A DNA stretch of 64,000 bases, taken from Variovorax sp. Sphag1AA (GTDB lineage: Bacteria; Pseudomonadota; Gammaproteobacteria; Burkholderiales; Burkholderiaceae_C). The notes under the pieces are model-generated. The model was not told where the DNA came from, made no database searches, and saw only the letters and a list, made by a program, of their open reading frames with translations. Positions 1-8,229 of this stretch are shown in pieces. Within the stretch, counting starts at the first letter, position 1. The number at the start of each line of letters is the position of its first letter. The position numbers and the translations under genes are program-made. The stretch is from contig NZ_JACHYC010000001.1 in the NCBI RefSeq assembly GCF_014192575.1, forward strand, positions 372,001 to 436,000, read 5' to 3'.

Positions 1-684
1 AGCACTGACCACTAGCCATTGGGCCGCGCACCATGCAACGCACATGGACGCAAGTGCGAGCCACGCGCTGACCGGCATTGGGCCGTTCATCGCCGGCAGC
101 ATCGGGCTCAGGCACAGCACGCCGATCAGGGCCGAGTGAAACATCGTTGTCGTCGTGCCATCGGTCGCACCGAGCTTGCGAGTGAGGATCACCGCGCTGG
201 CCCAGGCCATCGACGAAAACAGGGGAAAGAACTCGGCTCCGCCGAAGCTCGATGTCCCGGGCCTCGCAACGACGAGCACGCCGATGAAGCCCATCAGCAC
301 CGGGACGACGCGCGCGGTGCTGAGCCGCTCGTGCAACACCAACCGCGCCAGCAGGACGACGAAGAGCGGAGAGGCGAAGACCATCGCCGTGGCTTCTGCC
401 TGGGGTATCGAACGCAAGCCATAGAGAAACAACACGGCCGAGCCGGCGAGGGCGATGGCACGCAGGGCCTGAAGCAGGGGCTGGCCGCTCTTCATCAACA
501 CGGGGCGCTGCAGAACGAGCGGCAGAACCGTGATGAGCAAGGCGAGATAGCGGAACCACGCAAGTGCAAAGGCCGGAAAGTGCGGTGCGAGCTGCTTGGC
601 AAGCGAATCGGACACGGCGAAAGCCGCCATCGCGAGCGTGAGCAGGGCACCGCCGATCGCGGGGCGTTGTGCGGTCGGGCTCAC
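1..684 (-). CDS. DMT-superfamily (EamA) transporter, 3' end cut by window edge
   Basis: This is an inner-membrane drug/metabolite transporter of the EamA type. About 228 residues are visible, starting at a GTG at 684 (MSPTAQRPAIGG...) and running off the window without a stop. Hydrophobic helices alternate with short loops. The first EamA repeat carries typical features: an AVSDSLAKQL stretch in helix 1, a WFRYLALL segment in helix 2, and an AEATAMVFASPLFV helix. A second repeat begins near residue 150. The start lies 4 bp after the stop of the upstream gene, so it is the distal member of the minus-strand cluster. Family assignment is firm; the substrate cannot be read from sequence. Export of an amino acid or its derivative would suit the neighbouring ABC importer, but that is inference. 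Confidence 0.85.
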   Translation of the reverse strand, partial: MSPTAQRPAIGGALLTLAMAAFAVSDSLAKQLAPHFPAFALAWFRYLALLITVLPLVLQRPVLMKSGQPLLQALRAIALAGSAVLFLYGLRSIPQAEATAMVFASPLFVVLLARLVLHERLSTARVVPVLMGFIGVLVVARPGTSSFGGAEFFPLFSSMAWASAVILTRKLGATDGTTTTMFHSALIGVLCLSPMLPAMNGPMPVSAWLALASMCVAWCAAQWLVVSA

Positions 685-688
685 CGGC

Positions 689-991
689 TCAGGCGGCTCG
701 CGCCTTGACTTTCATGGTGCCGGGCGAATCGCCACGCGGCATCCATTGAATGTCCCAGCGTTTCTCTTCGATCGCGGTGCGCTTCGCGGTCGTATGTGCT
801 TCGAGCCGGAGCGTCCAGCCGCCGTGCGGCAGGGCGGCAATGACGTCGCCGTTGGCGACCATTTGGTCGGCGAACTCGACAGCAATGCGATCGCCCGACC
901 GGATGCGCTCTCGCATCGATGTGTCCGTGGCGCGCAGACGCGCGCCGGGGTAGAGATGGGTGTTGCTGGCGGTGAGCTGCCAGAGGGTCAT
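689..991 (-). CDS. Small conserved-looking hypothetical protein (100 aa)
   Basis: I do not recognise a family. The 100-residue product is soluble, has no signal peptide or membrane segment, and mixes charged and beta-prone stretches (LYPGARLRATD, ERIRSGDRIAVEF, WDIQWMPRGDS). It sits 15 bp after the GntR gene and 4 bp before the DMT transporter, in the same direction, which supports its being real and cotranscribed. Codon third positions are G/C-rich as in its neighbours. The long plus-strand open frame that overlaps it is a shadow. Confidence 0.6.
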   Translation of the reverse strand: MTLWQLTASNTHLYPGARLRATDTSMRERIRSGDRIAVEFADQMVANGDVIAALPHGGWTLRLEAHTTAKRTAIEEKRWDIQWMPRGDSPGTMKVKARAA

Positions 992-1006
992 GGGCAGGGC
1001 GGACGC

Positions 1007-1654
1007 TCAGTTGTCACTCAGCGCATCGGCCACGATGTTCATCGTGGTCTCGATGTGTTCGCGCGTGACGCGCTCGGCGAGATCTCCGTTGCGGTTCTTC
1101 ATCGCGGCAAGGATCGCCTTGTGCTGCTCGGCCGAATGAGCGAGTTGGTCCTTCAGGAAGATCACCGGAAGGCGCAGGTTCCAGTACCGGAACTGCGTGC
1201 GTTCGTGCAGTTCGACGAAGAAAGGGTTCTCCGAGAGCGCGACGATGGTCCGGTGAAAGGTCTGGTTCAACCGGTTGATCTCGCTGCGCGGCAAGGATTC
1301 GCCGCGGTCCATCTCGTCCACAAGCTGCTGCAGGTCGTCGAGCGCAGCCGGGGTGGCGCGCTCGGCGGCCAGGCGTGTGGCGTAGCCTTCGATGGCGATG
1401 CGGCTTTCGAAGATCGCCCGGAAGGACGAGGGGTCGGTGCTTTCCACTACCCAGCCGCGGTCGCGGCTCACCAGCCCTTCGCCCTGCAGGCGCAGCAGCG
1501 CTTCGCGTACTGGTGTGCGTCCGGCTTCGAGCAGCGACGAGATCTCGTCTTCGACCAGGCGTGCGCCTGGCTTGATTTCGAGCGTCAGGATCTTGCTGCG
1601 CAGCTTCTGGTGCACGTCTCCCGCGATCAGGTCGGTTCCGGTTCTCTTGCGCAT
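1007..1654 (-). CDS. GntR-family transcriptional regulator, FadR/FCD subfamily
   Basis: The 215-residue protein has an N-terminal winged helix-turn-helix (about residues 10-75), recognised by the LRSKILTLEIKPGARLVE and RTPVREALLRLQGEGLV segments. A C-terminal all-helical FCD ligand-binding domain follows, with the N-x3-H pattern in LNQTFHRTIV and a later H in HSAEQHKAIL that normally coordinate a metal. Such regulators usually repress a linked catabolic or transport operon until a carboxylic or amino acid ligand binds. It lies inside the minus-strand cluster with the VOC protein and ABC transporter, which it probably controls. The dyad near 5300-5315, upstream of the cluster's first gene, is a candidate operator. 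Its length is typical of the family. Confidence 0.93.
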   Translation of the reverse strand: MRKRTGTDLIAGDVHQKLRSKILTLEIKPGARLVEDEISSLLEAGRTPVREALLRLQGEGLVSRDRGWVVESTDPSSFRAIFESRIAIEGYATRLAAERATPAALDDLQQLVDEMDRGESLPRSEINRLNQTFHRTIVALSENPFFVELHERTQFRYWNLRLPVIFLKDQLAHSAEQHKAILAAMKNRNGDLAERVTREHIETTMNIVADALSDN

Positions 1655-1674
1655 GAATGGGTCTCCTCAGGTGC

Positions 1675-2124
1675 CTATCTTCGCTCAGGCGTGCGGCGGA
1701 CTTCGAGCACCACGCCGGCTTGCGAGCGCGTGTCGAAATAGGCGAAGCCCGAGCCGTCCGCGCGACGGCCCCGGGCGGTGACCGCCAGGCCCAGTGCACG
1801 CGCAGACGATTCGGCCTCGTCCCGGTCGGGCACTTCGAAGCCGAGGTGATAGACGCCCTCGCCATGCACGTCGAGAAACCGTCGTTGGGGCGAATCGAGC
1901 TGCGAAGGCTGGCAGATCTGGATCTGCACGTTGTCGAGGTCGACGCACTTGTAGCGCATCGCGTTCGACGCTTCGGCGTTAGGTACGTCGAACTCGACGT
2001 ACTCGCCGCCCTTTGGGTAGTCGAACCACGGACCGACGCCAAGCTTCTCGTAGTAGGCGACGGTCTTGTCGAGGTCGTGCACCACGATGCACACGTGATG
2101 CAGGGTCTTGAAGGGGGAGGTCAT
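1675..2124 (-). CDS. VOC-family (glyoxalase/methylmalonyl-CoA epimerase-like) protein
   Basis: A 149-residue single-module vicinal-oxygen-chelate protein with paired beta-alpha-beta-beta-beta units. The N-terminal module starts [19 protein letters not shown], where the first His is the usual metal ligand. The second module contains GVYHLGFEV, whose His is a second ligand, and ends GVVLEVRRT with the terminal Glu. This arrangement most resembles methylmalonyl-CoA epimerase-like VOC proteins, but the substrate is not deducible. It follows the ABC ATPase gene by 30 bp and precedes the GntR gene by 20 bp, so it probably acts on the compound imported by the transporter. Confidence 0.85.
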   Translation of the reverse strand: MTSPFKTLHHVCIVVHDLDKTVAYYEKLGVGPWFDYPKGGEYVEFDVPNAEASNAMRYKCVDLDNVQIQICQPSQLDSPQRRFLDVHGEGVYHLGFEVPDRDEAESSARALGLAVTARGRRADGSGFAYFDTRSQAGVVLEVRRTPERR

Positions 2125-2154
2125 GGGGTTGCTTGTCTCTTGGATGGAGATGGC

Positions 2155-2943
2155 TCAATCGCCATGGCGGGCGAGGAACTGCCGGGCGCGCTCGTGCTGC
2201 GGCGCATCGAAGAAGGCGCGGGCCGGCCGATCCTCGACCAGCTCGCCGTTGACCATGAAGAGCACGCGCTCCGCAAAGTCACGCGCAAGCGCCATCTCGT
2301 GCGTGGCGATCATGAGCGTGATGCCGTCGGTCGCGAGCTGGCGGATCGCGGCGATCACTTCTTGCGACAGCTCGGGATCGAGCGCGCTTGTCGGCTCGTC
2401 CAGCAGCATTACGCTGGGCTTGAGCGCGAGCGCGCGCGCAATGGCCACTCGCTGCTGTTGCCCGCCCGAGAGCTGGTTGGGGTAGGCATCGGCCTTCTCG
2501 GCGAGGCCGACGCGCGCGAGCAGGTCGAGCGCGAGCGCTGTCGCTTGCGTGCGCGACTGGCCCAGCACGTGCATCGGTCCGGCCATGACGTTCTCGATCA
2601 CCGTGACGTGGCGGAACAGGTTGAACTGCTGGAACACCATGCCGATGCGGCGGCGCTGCAGGCTGATTTCGGCATCGGGCAGCTCGACGAGCACGTCGCC
2701 TTGCTCGCGGTAGCCGATGAGCTGGCCCTGCACGAAGATCTTTCCGCCGTCGATGGTCTCGAGGTGGTTGATGCAGCGAAGCAGCGTCGACTTGCCCGCG
2801 CCCGAAGGGCCGAGCACCGCGACGATCTGGCCCTGCGGCACTTCGAAGCTCACGTCGCGCAGCACCGCCTGCGTGCCGCGGTGCTTGGTGACACCCGCCA
2901 CTCGGATGGTGGGCGCGTTGTTGTCCGTGGTCATGGGTTTCAT
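2155..2943 (-). CDS. Polar amino-acid ABC transporter ATP-binding protein (GlnQ/HisP type)
   Basis: The 262-residue cytoplasmic ATPase energises amino-acid import. It shows Walker [11 protein letters not shown]-loop FQQFNLF, signature LSGGQQQR, Walker [14 protein letters not shown] and the H-loop IATHEMALA, in canonical order. The start ATG overlaps the permease stop in an ATGA configuration, indicating translational coupling; a second in-frame ATG three codons later is an alternative start. With the permease and the periplasmic binding protein it forms a complete one-permease PAAT importer. Confidence 0.95.
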   Translation of the reverse strand: MKPMTTDNNAPTIRVAGVTKHRGTQAVLRDVSFEVPQGQIVAVLGPSGAGKSTLLRCINHLETIDGGKIFVQGQLIGYREQGDVLVELPDAEISLQRRRIGMVFQQFNLFRHVTVIENVMAGPMHVLGQSRTQATALALDLLARVGLAEKADAYPNQLSGGQQQRVAIARALALKPSVMLLDEPTSALDPELSQEVIAAIRQLATDGITLMIATHEMALARDFAERVLFMVNGELVEDRPARAFFDAPQHERARQFLARHGD

Positions 2944-3806
2944 CGGTGCGGATAGCGCTTTTCGAGCATGGTCTGCAACGCGGTGGCGAAGGCGGTCATG
3001 ACGAGATACCAGAAGCCGGCGACGACGAGCAGCTCGACCACACGGAAGTTCGCGGCGTAGATGTCGGTGGAGACGCGCAGCAGTTCGAGATAGCCGATCG
3101 CCGAGGCGAGCGAGGTCGACTTGAGCAGCATGATGTACTGGTTGCCGGTGGCCGGAACCACGATGCGAGCGGCCTGAGGAATGACGACCTTGCGCATCAG
3201 CATTCCCTGCGTCATGCCGATGGAGCGGGCTGCGTCGCGCTGGCCGGCATCAACCGCGAGAAAGCCGCCGCGGATGATCTCCGCCATGTAGGCGCCTTCG
3301 GCGAGACTCAGCCCCGCGAGTGCCGCCGCGTAGGGGGTGATGACCTGCGTCATCGGCGCGTCGAGCAGCACGATGCCGGTAAACGGAATCACCAGGTGCA
3401 GCTGCGGGAACATGATCGGAAACGCGTTGAACCAGAAGATGAGCTGGATCAGCATTGGCGTGCCGCGAAACAGGTACACGTAGGTTGCGGAGAAGCCCAC
3501 GAGGATCGGATTGCCGCTGACGCGCATCATCGCGACCACGAGTCCGACGGCCACTGCGAGCAGCAGCGCCACCGTGCCCAGCATCACGGAGTGCCAGGCG
3601 CCGATCAGGATGTTCTTGCTGAAGACGTATGAAGCGAAGACGCCGAGGTCGATCACCTTCGAATTGACGGCGGCGCGGACGATGAGTGCGAGGCACAACA
3701 GCACGACGGCGCCGAAGATCCATGCACCCCATTGGCGCCGGTGGACGATTCGCCGCACCGGCGTTGCTGCGGCGGCCGCCGCAGGCACTTCGATGCGGGC
3801 CGTCAC
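2940..3806 (-). CDS. Polar amino-acid ABC transporter permease
   Basis: The 288-residue inner-membrane protein belongs to the HisMQ/GlnP family. The start chosen is the GTG at 3806, which overlaps the stop of the binding-protein gene (GTGA). The longer open frame upstream lies within the binding-protein gene and has no family-like sequence. After an Ala-rich N-terminus, the first TM helix is near residues 27-48. The EAA loop motif near residues 190-220 (GGFLAVDAGQRDAARSIGM) contacts the ATPase. Placed between the binding protein and the ATPase, with overlaps on both sides, it is a tightly coupled three-gene transporter operon. Confidence 0.93.
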   Translation of the reverse strand: MTARIEVPAAAAAATPVRRIVHRRQWGAWIFGAVVLLCLALIVRAAVNSKVIDLGVFASYVFSKNILIGAWHSVMLGTVALLLAVAVGLVVAMMRVSGNPILVGFSATYVYLFRGTPMLIQLIFWFNAFPIMFPQLHLVIPFTGIVLLDAPMTQVITPYAAALAGLSLAEGAYMAEIIRGGFLAVDAGQRDAARSIGMTQGMLMRKVVIPQAARIVVPATGNQYIMLLKSTSLASAIGYLELLRVSTDIYAANFRVVELLVVAGFWYLVMTAFATALQTMLEKRYPHR

Positions 3807-4687
3807 TTGCGCTTGCTTGAAGGCAGGTTGACCGTGATCACCGGTAGCGCGGCGCCACCGACGCCCCACTTGTCGAGTATCTTCTTGTAAGTGCCGTCGT
3901 CGACCATGCTTTGCGTCGCCTTCTGCACTGCGTCGCGCAGGCCGGCGCGGTTCTTGGCGAAGCCCCACGAGGTGATGTAGGGCGTGAGCATGTAGTTCTC
4001 GCCGACGATCTTGTAGCGGCCCGGGAACTGGGCGCTCATGTAGACGAGGGCAGGGAAGTCGCCGATATAGCCGTCGACGCGCTTGAGGTCGAGCTGCATG
4101 CGCGAGTCGGGCGCGGTGGGCAGCTGCTCGGCGCGGATCGGCTGCTTGCCGGCCTTGGCGCAGCGGTCGGACGCGGCCTCGACCGCGGTCATGATCGTGC
4201 GTCCGCCGAGCATGGTGGCGATGCCCTTGCCGCAGAAGTCGTCGATGGTCGCGAGCTTGTCGGTGTTGTTCGAGAGCACGAGGATGCTGCCGCCCGACTG
4301 CATGTAGTTGACGAAGTCGAGCTTCTGCTCGCGCTCCTCGGTGTCGCTGATGCCGCCGGAGGCGATGTCGAAGCGGTCCGCTTCCACGCCCGAGATCAGA
4401 CTCGCGTACTCGGACTGGATGTATTCCAGCTTGAGGTTGAGCCGCCGCGCGACTTCGTCGAGGAGATCGCGGCTCGCTCCCGTCACGTCCGTCTTGCCGG
4501 GTTCGCGGAACTCGACGGGCGGGAAGGTCTGCTGGGAGCCTGCGCGGAGTACTCCGCGCGCTTTCACCTCGGGCGGCACGGAGGCCTGCGCCTCCGCGCG
4601 GAGCGAACTACTCTGGGCCAGGGCGGCTGCAGGCAGCACGGCCGCCAGCAGCACGGACCACGACAACGATTGCACGAGCTTGCGCAT
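3803..4687 (-). CDS. Periplasmic amino-acid-binding protein (SBP family 3)
   Basis: The 294-residue protein starts with a clear Sec signal peptide (hydrophobic LSWSVLLAAVLPAAALAQ, cleavage near residue 25). The mature part has family-3 hallmarks: VLRAGSQQTFPPVEF in the first lobe, a DIASGGISDTEEREQKLDFV stretch, and a hinge before VDGYIGDFPAL. A C-terminal YKKILDKWGV segment is typical of PAAT binding proteins. Two Cys residues about 20 apart (in DDFCGKG and ASDRCAK) may form a disulfide. It captures the ligand for the permease and ATPase encoded directly downstream. The ligand could be an amino acid or an opine-like compound. Confidence 0.93.
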   Translation of the reverse strand: MRKLVQSLSWSVLLAAVLPAAALAQSSSLRAEAQASVPPEVKARGVLRAGSQQTFPPVEFREPGKTDVTGASRDLLDEVARRLNLKLEYIQSEYASLISGVEADRFDIASGGISDTEEREQKLDFVNYMQSGGSILVLSNNTDKLATIDDFCGKGIATMLGGRTIMTAVEAASDRCAKAGKQPIRAEQLPTAPDSRMQLDLKRVDGYIGDFPALVYMSAQFPGRYKIVGENYMLTPYITSWGFAKNRAGLRDAVQKATQSMVDDGTYKKILDKWGVGGAALPVITVNLPSSKRK

Positions 4688-4743
4688 CGGGATTCTCCAG
4701 GGCGATGTTGATCTAGGGTCAGGAAGCGGTTGAAGGTCTGGAT

Positions 4744-5244
4744 TCAGCGTGACTCGGCGGACTTGCCGGGGATCGCGGAGGGGTTCGGACGATCAGCGCG
4801 GGGGCAGGGTGCCGCGGCGTCGTAGGTGGCCTGCACCTTCGCGATGTAGTCAGCCGGGAAGCCCTCGGACTTCAGGCCGTCGGGGATGTGTTGCCAGTAG
4901 AACTTTGGCGGACGCATCGCGATGCCGGGCGTGATCATGCGGTAGGTCCAGCAGTCGTAGGTCTTGCCGTCGTCGCCGTGGACCGTGATGGCGAAGCGCT
5001 CGAAGTCGTCGTAGTCGTCGGTGAGACCGTCATCTTCGAACACAAGGCCCAGGCACTTTTCGCCCCAGGCATCGGGCAGTCCGTTCAGATGGCACCAGCC
5101 GCGATCGTCACGGCCTGCCGCGGCGTGGAACTGGAGGCGGTAGTTCGCGGCGTAGCCCTTCGTGATCTTCCTGGTCTTGGGCATGTAGCGCCTGATCTCG
5201 GGGTCGTTGAGCCAGGTGCAGTACGCGAAATAGAAGTGAGTCAT
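4744..5244 (-). CDS. Gamma-glutamylcyclotransferase-like protein with altered N-terminal loop
   Basis: The 166-residue protein looks like the GGCT/AIG2 fold: an initial beta strand plus loop (HFYFAYCTWLNDPEIRR), a KGYAANYRLQFH strand and GEKCLGLVFED. Active GGCT proteins normally read YGSN in the first loop, where backbone atoms bind the gamma-glutamyl group. Here the loop reads YCTW, so catalysis or specificity is probably changed. It is the first gene of the minus-strand cluster, 56 bp before the amino-acid-binding protein gene, suggesting it processes the imported amino-acid derivative. The family call rests on recognising the fold pattern only. Confidence 0.65.
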   Translation of the reverse strand: MTHFYFAYCTWLNDPEIRRYMPKTRKITKGYAANYRLQFHAAAGRDDRGWCHLNGLPDAWGEKCLGLVFEDDGLTDDYDDFERFAITVHGDDGKTYDCWTYRMITPGIAMRPPKFYWQHIPDGLKSEGFPADYIAKVQATYDAAAPCPRADRPNPSAIPGKSAESR

Positions 5245-5299
5245 TCAGAGTCCTTTGGTGGGTTGGCGGTCGGTGCCGGTCTGCCGAGCTCGATTGGTA

Positions 5300-5329
5300 T
5301 ATATGTCAGCATATACAGTAACATATATG
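5300..5329. promoter_or_regulatory. AT-rich dyad cluster, candidate GntR operator
   Basis: TATATG (5300-5305) and CATATA (5310-5315) form an inverted repeat with a 4-bp spacer. The self-complementary CATATATG follows at 5322-5329, 12 bp on from the second arm. The stretch contrasts with the GC-rich surroundings and lies about 55-85 bp upstream of the first gene of the minus-strand cluster. Short AT-rich dyads are typical of FCD-type GntR sites. The assignment to the GntR gene at 1007-1654 is inference. Confidence 0.4.
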
Positions 5330-5428
5330 AACACAAGAGGGGAATCGAGGCCGCAGGACGCTCAGGCGGTGCGCCAAGGGACAGGAGCTACGAACCGAGG
5401 GTATTCCCGGGGTCTTACGCGAAGCTCG

Positions 5429-5464
5429 TTCAGTACACTTAACGAAGTGATTCAGTGTACTGAA
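5429..5464. promoter_or_regulatory. 11-bp inverted repeat, candidate operator of vanAB
   Basis: TTCAGTACACT (5429-5439) and AGTGTACTGAA (5454-5464) are exact reverse complements, 14 bp apart. The spacer itself contains an overlapping dyad, CACTT (5436-5440) with AAGTG (5445-5449). It lies 160-195 bp upstream of the vanA start. This is long enough to bind a dimer or a pair of dimers. The MarR protein encoded downstream of vanB is the most likely ligand-responsive repressor, by position only. Confidence 0.5.
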
Positions 5465-5472
5465 GCGCTTCA
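5461..5472. promoter_or_regulatory. Perfect 12-bp palindrome TGAAGCGCTTCA
   Basis: This exact palindrome overlaps the right end of the 11-bp inverted repeat by four bases. It may be a second half of a composite operator or a separate regulator site. No motif of known specificity is claimed. Confidence 0.35.
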
Positions 5473-5623
5473 AAGCCGCGCCCTTCAAACTTGCGGTCAT
5501 TGCACTGGGAATGGGGTTGTTGGCTCTCTCGCAAGATGGTCGCAATGCAATTGCCAGGACCGCCTCCGCTCACTGAATTTCGCCCCCCGATACCCACTGA
5601 GCACACACCCACGAGGAGTCACC

Positions 5624-6673
5624 ATGTTCCCGAAAAACGCCTGGTACGTTGCCTGTTCGGCCAACGAAATCGACGACAAGCCGCTGGGCCGCAAGATCTG
5701 CGGCGAAAGCCTGGTTCTGTACCGCGCACTCGGCGGCAAGGCCACGGCACTGGAGGATTTCTGCCCGCACCGCGGCGCGCCGCTTTCGCTGGGTCAGGTG
5801 GTCGAAGGCAAGCTGGTCTGCGGTTACCACGGCCTTGAAATGGGCTGCGACGGCAAGACGATCGCCATGCCTGGCCAGCGCGTGCGCGGCTTTCCCGCGA
5901 TTCGCAACTTCCCCGTGATCGAGCGCTACGGCTTCGTTTGGGTCTGGCCCGGCGATCCGGCGCTTGCCGACGCGTCCAAGCTGCATCACCTCGAATGGGC
6001 CGAGAGCCCCGAGTGGGCCTACGGCGGGGGCCTGTTCCACATCAACTGCGACTACCGCCTGATGGTCGACAACCTGATGGACCTCACGCACGAAACCTAT
6101 GTGCACTCCACCAGCATCGGCCAGAAGGAAATCGACGAAACGCCCACCACCACCAAGGTCGAAGGCGACATGGTCGTCACCAGCCGCTTCATGGAGAACA
6201 TCTCGGCGCCGCCGTTCTGGCGCATGGCGCTGCGTGGCAACCACCTCGCCGACGACGTGCCGGTGGACCGCTGGCAAATCTGCCGCTTCACGCCGCCGAG
6301 CCACGTGATGATCGAAGTCGGCGTCGCACACGCCGGCAAGGGTGGCTACAACGCCGATCCTGCGCACAAGGTGTCGAGCATCGTGGTCGACTTCATCACG
6401 CCGGAAACCGAGACCTCGCACTGGTATTTCTGGGGCATGGCGCGCAACTTCCAGCCGCAGGACAAGGCCCTGACCGCGACCATCCGCGAAGGCCAGCACA
6501 AGATCTTCAGCGAAGACCTGGAGATGCTCGAATCGCAGCAGCGCAACCTGCTCGCGCACCCGACGCGCAACCTGCTCAAGCTCAACATCGATTCGGGTGG
6601 CGTGCAATCGCGCCGCGTGCTCGATCGGTTGATGGCGCAGGAAGGCATTGGTACCGAAGCGGCGGTCGTATGA
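5624..6673 (+). CDS. vanA: Rieske aromatic O-demethylase oxygenase subunit (VanA-like)
   Basis: The 349-residue oxygenase probably removes the methyl group of vanillate or a similar methoxyaromatic as formaldehyde, with electrons from the adjacent reductase. The start is the ATG at 5624 behind GAGGAG; the open frame extends upstream without family-like sequence. The Rieske centre is CPHRGAPL (C-x-H, about residues 47-49) and CGYHGLEMG (C-x2-H, about residues 66-69). The mononuclear iron site is DLTHETYVH (D-x2-H-x4-H, about residues 152-160). Length matches VanA proteins. The stop overlaps the vanB start (ATGA). Other class IA demethylases (for example for syringate or dicamba) are alternatives. 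Confidence 0.8.
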   Translation: MFPKNAWYVACSANEIDDKPLGRKICGESLVLYRALGGKATALEDFCPHRGAPLSLGQVVEGKLVCGYHGLEMGCDGKTIAMPGQRVRGFPAIRNFPVIERYGFVWVWPGDPALADASKLHHLEWAESPEWAYGGGLFHINCDYRLMVDNLMDLTHETYVHSTSIGQKEIDETPTTTKVEGDMVVTSRFMENISAPPFWRMALRGNHLADDVPVDRWQICRFTPPSHVMIEVGVAHAGKGGYNADPAHKVSSIVVDFITPETETSHWYFWGMARNFQPQDKALTATIREGQHKIFSEDLEMLESQQRNLLAHPTRNLLKLNIDSGGVQSRRVLDRLMAQEGIGTEAAVV

Positions 6674-7635
6674 GCTCCGCAGAACTCGAAGTGCGCATCG
6701 CGCGCAAGGACACCGAAGCCACCGACATCTGCACCTTCGAATTGGTGCAGGCCGAGGGCCATCCGCTCCCGGCGTTCTCCGCCGGCTCGCATGTCGACGT
6801 GCATATGCCCGGCGGTGTGACGCGCCAATATTCGCTGTGCAACGACCCTCGCGAAAGCCATCGCTACCTGATCGGCGTGCTCCGAGACCCTGCCTCGCGC
6901 GGCGGCTCGAAGACCATGCACGACGCGATGGAAGAGGGCGCCTTGCTGCGCATCAGTGCACCGAAGAACCACTTTCCGCTCGCACATGGCGCCACACGCA
7001 GCCTGCTGATTGCCGGCGGCATTGGCGTGACGCCGATCCTCTGCATGGCCGAGCGCCTCGCCATGACCGGCGGCGCGTTCGAGATGCACTACTGCACGCG
7101 ATCGCGTGATCGGACTGCCTTCGTCGATCGCATCGCGCAGTCGGCCTTCGCGGCGCAGGTGCACTTCCATTTCGACGACGGCGACGCTTCGCAAAAGTTT
7201 GCGATCGATCCGTTGCTGGCCAAACCGCAGCCGGGCGTCCACCTGTACGTCTGCGGACCGAAGGGCTTCATGGACTGGGTGCTCGATGCCGCGCGCGCGG
7301 CGGGTTGGCCCGCCGATCAACTTCACTACGAGTTCTTCTCCGCTGAAGTGGCCAAGTCCGACGACGATGCCGCCTTCGAAGTCAAGCTTGCGAGTTCCGG
7401 CCGCGTGGTCAAGGTCGAAAAAGACCAGACCGTGGTGCAGGCCCTGGCCGCCATCGGCGTGGAAGTGCAGACTTCCTGCGAACAGGGCGTCTGCGGCACA
7501 TGCCTCACGCGCGTGCTCGAGGGTGAGCCCGACCACAAGGACATGTACCTCACGCCGGAAGAGCAGGCCGCCAACGACCAGTTCACGCCGTGCTGCTCGC
7601 GGTCGCGTTCGCCATTGCTGGTGCTTGATCTGTAG
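6670..7635 (+). CDS. vanB: Oxidoreductase partner of the O-demethylase (VanB-like)
   Basis: This 321-residue class IA reductase passes electrons from NAD(P)H through flavin and a 2Fe-2S centre to VanA. Domain order is flavin-binding (RQYSLCND near residue 57, the R-x-Y-S motif), NAD-binding (IAGGIGVTPIL, then YVCGPKGFMDWVL) and a C-terminal plant-type ferredoxin with CEQGVCGTC plus a downstream Cys in TPCCS. The start overlaps the vanA stop, so the two subunits are translationally coupled. Length and order are those of VanB. Confidence 0.85.
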   Translation: MSSAELEVRIARKDTEATDICTFELVQAEGHPLPAFSAGSHVDVHMPGGVTRQYSLCNDPRESHRYLIGVLRDPASRGGSKTMHDAMEEGALLRISAPKNHFPLAHGATRSLLIAGGIGVTPILCMAERLAMTGGAFEMHYCTRSRDRTAFVDRIAQSAFAAQVHFHFDDGDASQKFAIDPLLAKPQPGVHLYVCGPKGFMDWVLDAARAAGWPADQLHYEFFSAEVAKSDDDAAFEVKLASSGRVVKVEKDQTVVQALAAIGVEVQTSCEQGVCGTCLTRVLEGEPDHKDMYLTPEEQAANDQFTPCCSRSRSPLLVLDL

Positions 7636-7678
7636 GTGCGCGCGGGGCTGCCCCCGCCATCGATAATCGCGGGCTGAA

Positions 7679-8164
7679 ATGCCAATCGAATCCGCCATGC
7701 AGAGCCAGGAAACCAGCACCGCCGAGATCAGCCTGAACGACCAGCCCGGACACCTTATCCGCCGCGCGCATCAGATCTCGGTGTCGGTCTTCTACGAGAC
7801 GCTGGGCCGCGAGGTCACCCCGGTCCAGTACGCGGTGATGCGCACCCTGCAGGACAAGCCCGGCATCGACCAGGTCACGCTCGCGCAGCAGGTGGCGCTC
7901 GACACGTCGAGCACGGCCGACATCGCCGTGCGACTCGAAGGCAAGGGCTGGATCACCCGCAAACTTCTCGCGCGCGGCCAACGCGAGTTGCGCCTGACTG
8001 CCGATGGCGAAGCGCTTCTCGAGCGCATGGTCCCGGGCATGCAGCAGATGCAGAACGCACTACTCGGCATGCTCTCCGACAGCGAGCGCGAAGCGTTCCT
8101 GCAACTCCTCAGCAAGTTCGTGACGGTCAACAACGAGCGCAGCCGCGCACCGATGCGCACCTGA
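7679..8164 (+). CDS. MarR-family transcriptional regulator
   Basis: The 161-residue winged helix-turn-helix protein has the usual MarR layout: an N-terminal helix (PGHLIRRAHQISVSVFYE), VTPVQYAVMRTL, the recognition helix around LDTSSTADIAVRLEGKGWI, the wing RGQRELRLTADGEAL, and C-terminal dimer helices. An alternative start is the ATG seven codons in. It lies 44 bp after vanB, in the same direction. Because it is next to a demethylase and an acyl-CoA ligase, it probably senses an aromatic acid or its CoA ester and represses this cluster, possibly at the 5429-5472 dyads. Confidence 0.92.
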   Translation: MPIESAMQSQETSTAEISLNDQPGHLIRRAHQISVSVFYETLGREVTPVQYAVMRTLQDKPGIDQVTLAQQVALDTSSTADIAVRLEGKGWITRKLLARGQRELRLTADGEALLERMVPGMQQMQNALLGMLSDSEREAFLQLLSKFVTVNNERSRAPMRT

Positions 8165-8229
8165 GGCCGGCCCTCTGGCGGCGGCGCGGGCTGGGCACTA
8201 TGCTCCGTGCGCCATCAAAGGAGACACCG

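Larger units (their letters stand above)
5245..5623. promoter_or_regulatory. Divergent control region between the transporter cluster and vanAB
   Basis: These 379 bp separate two divergent transcription units. No convincing gene is present. The left part (about 5290-5335) is AT-rich, with TATATG/CATATA dyads. The right part contains an 11-bp inverted repeat (5429-5464), immediately followed by a 12-bp palindrome (5461-5472). A GAGGAG ribosome binding site lies about 8 bp before the vanA start. The layout suggests one operator set per direction, for the GntR and MarR regulators encoded on either side. Confidence 0.6.
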
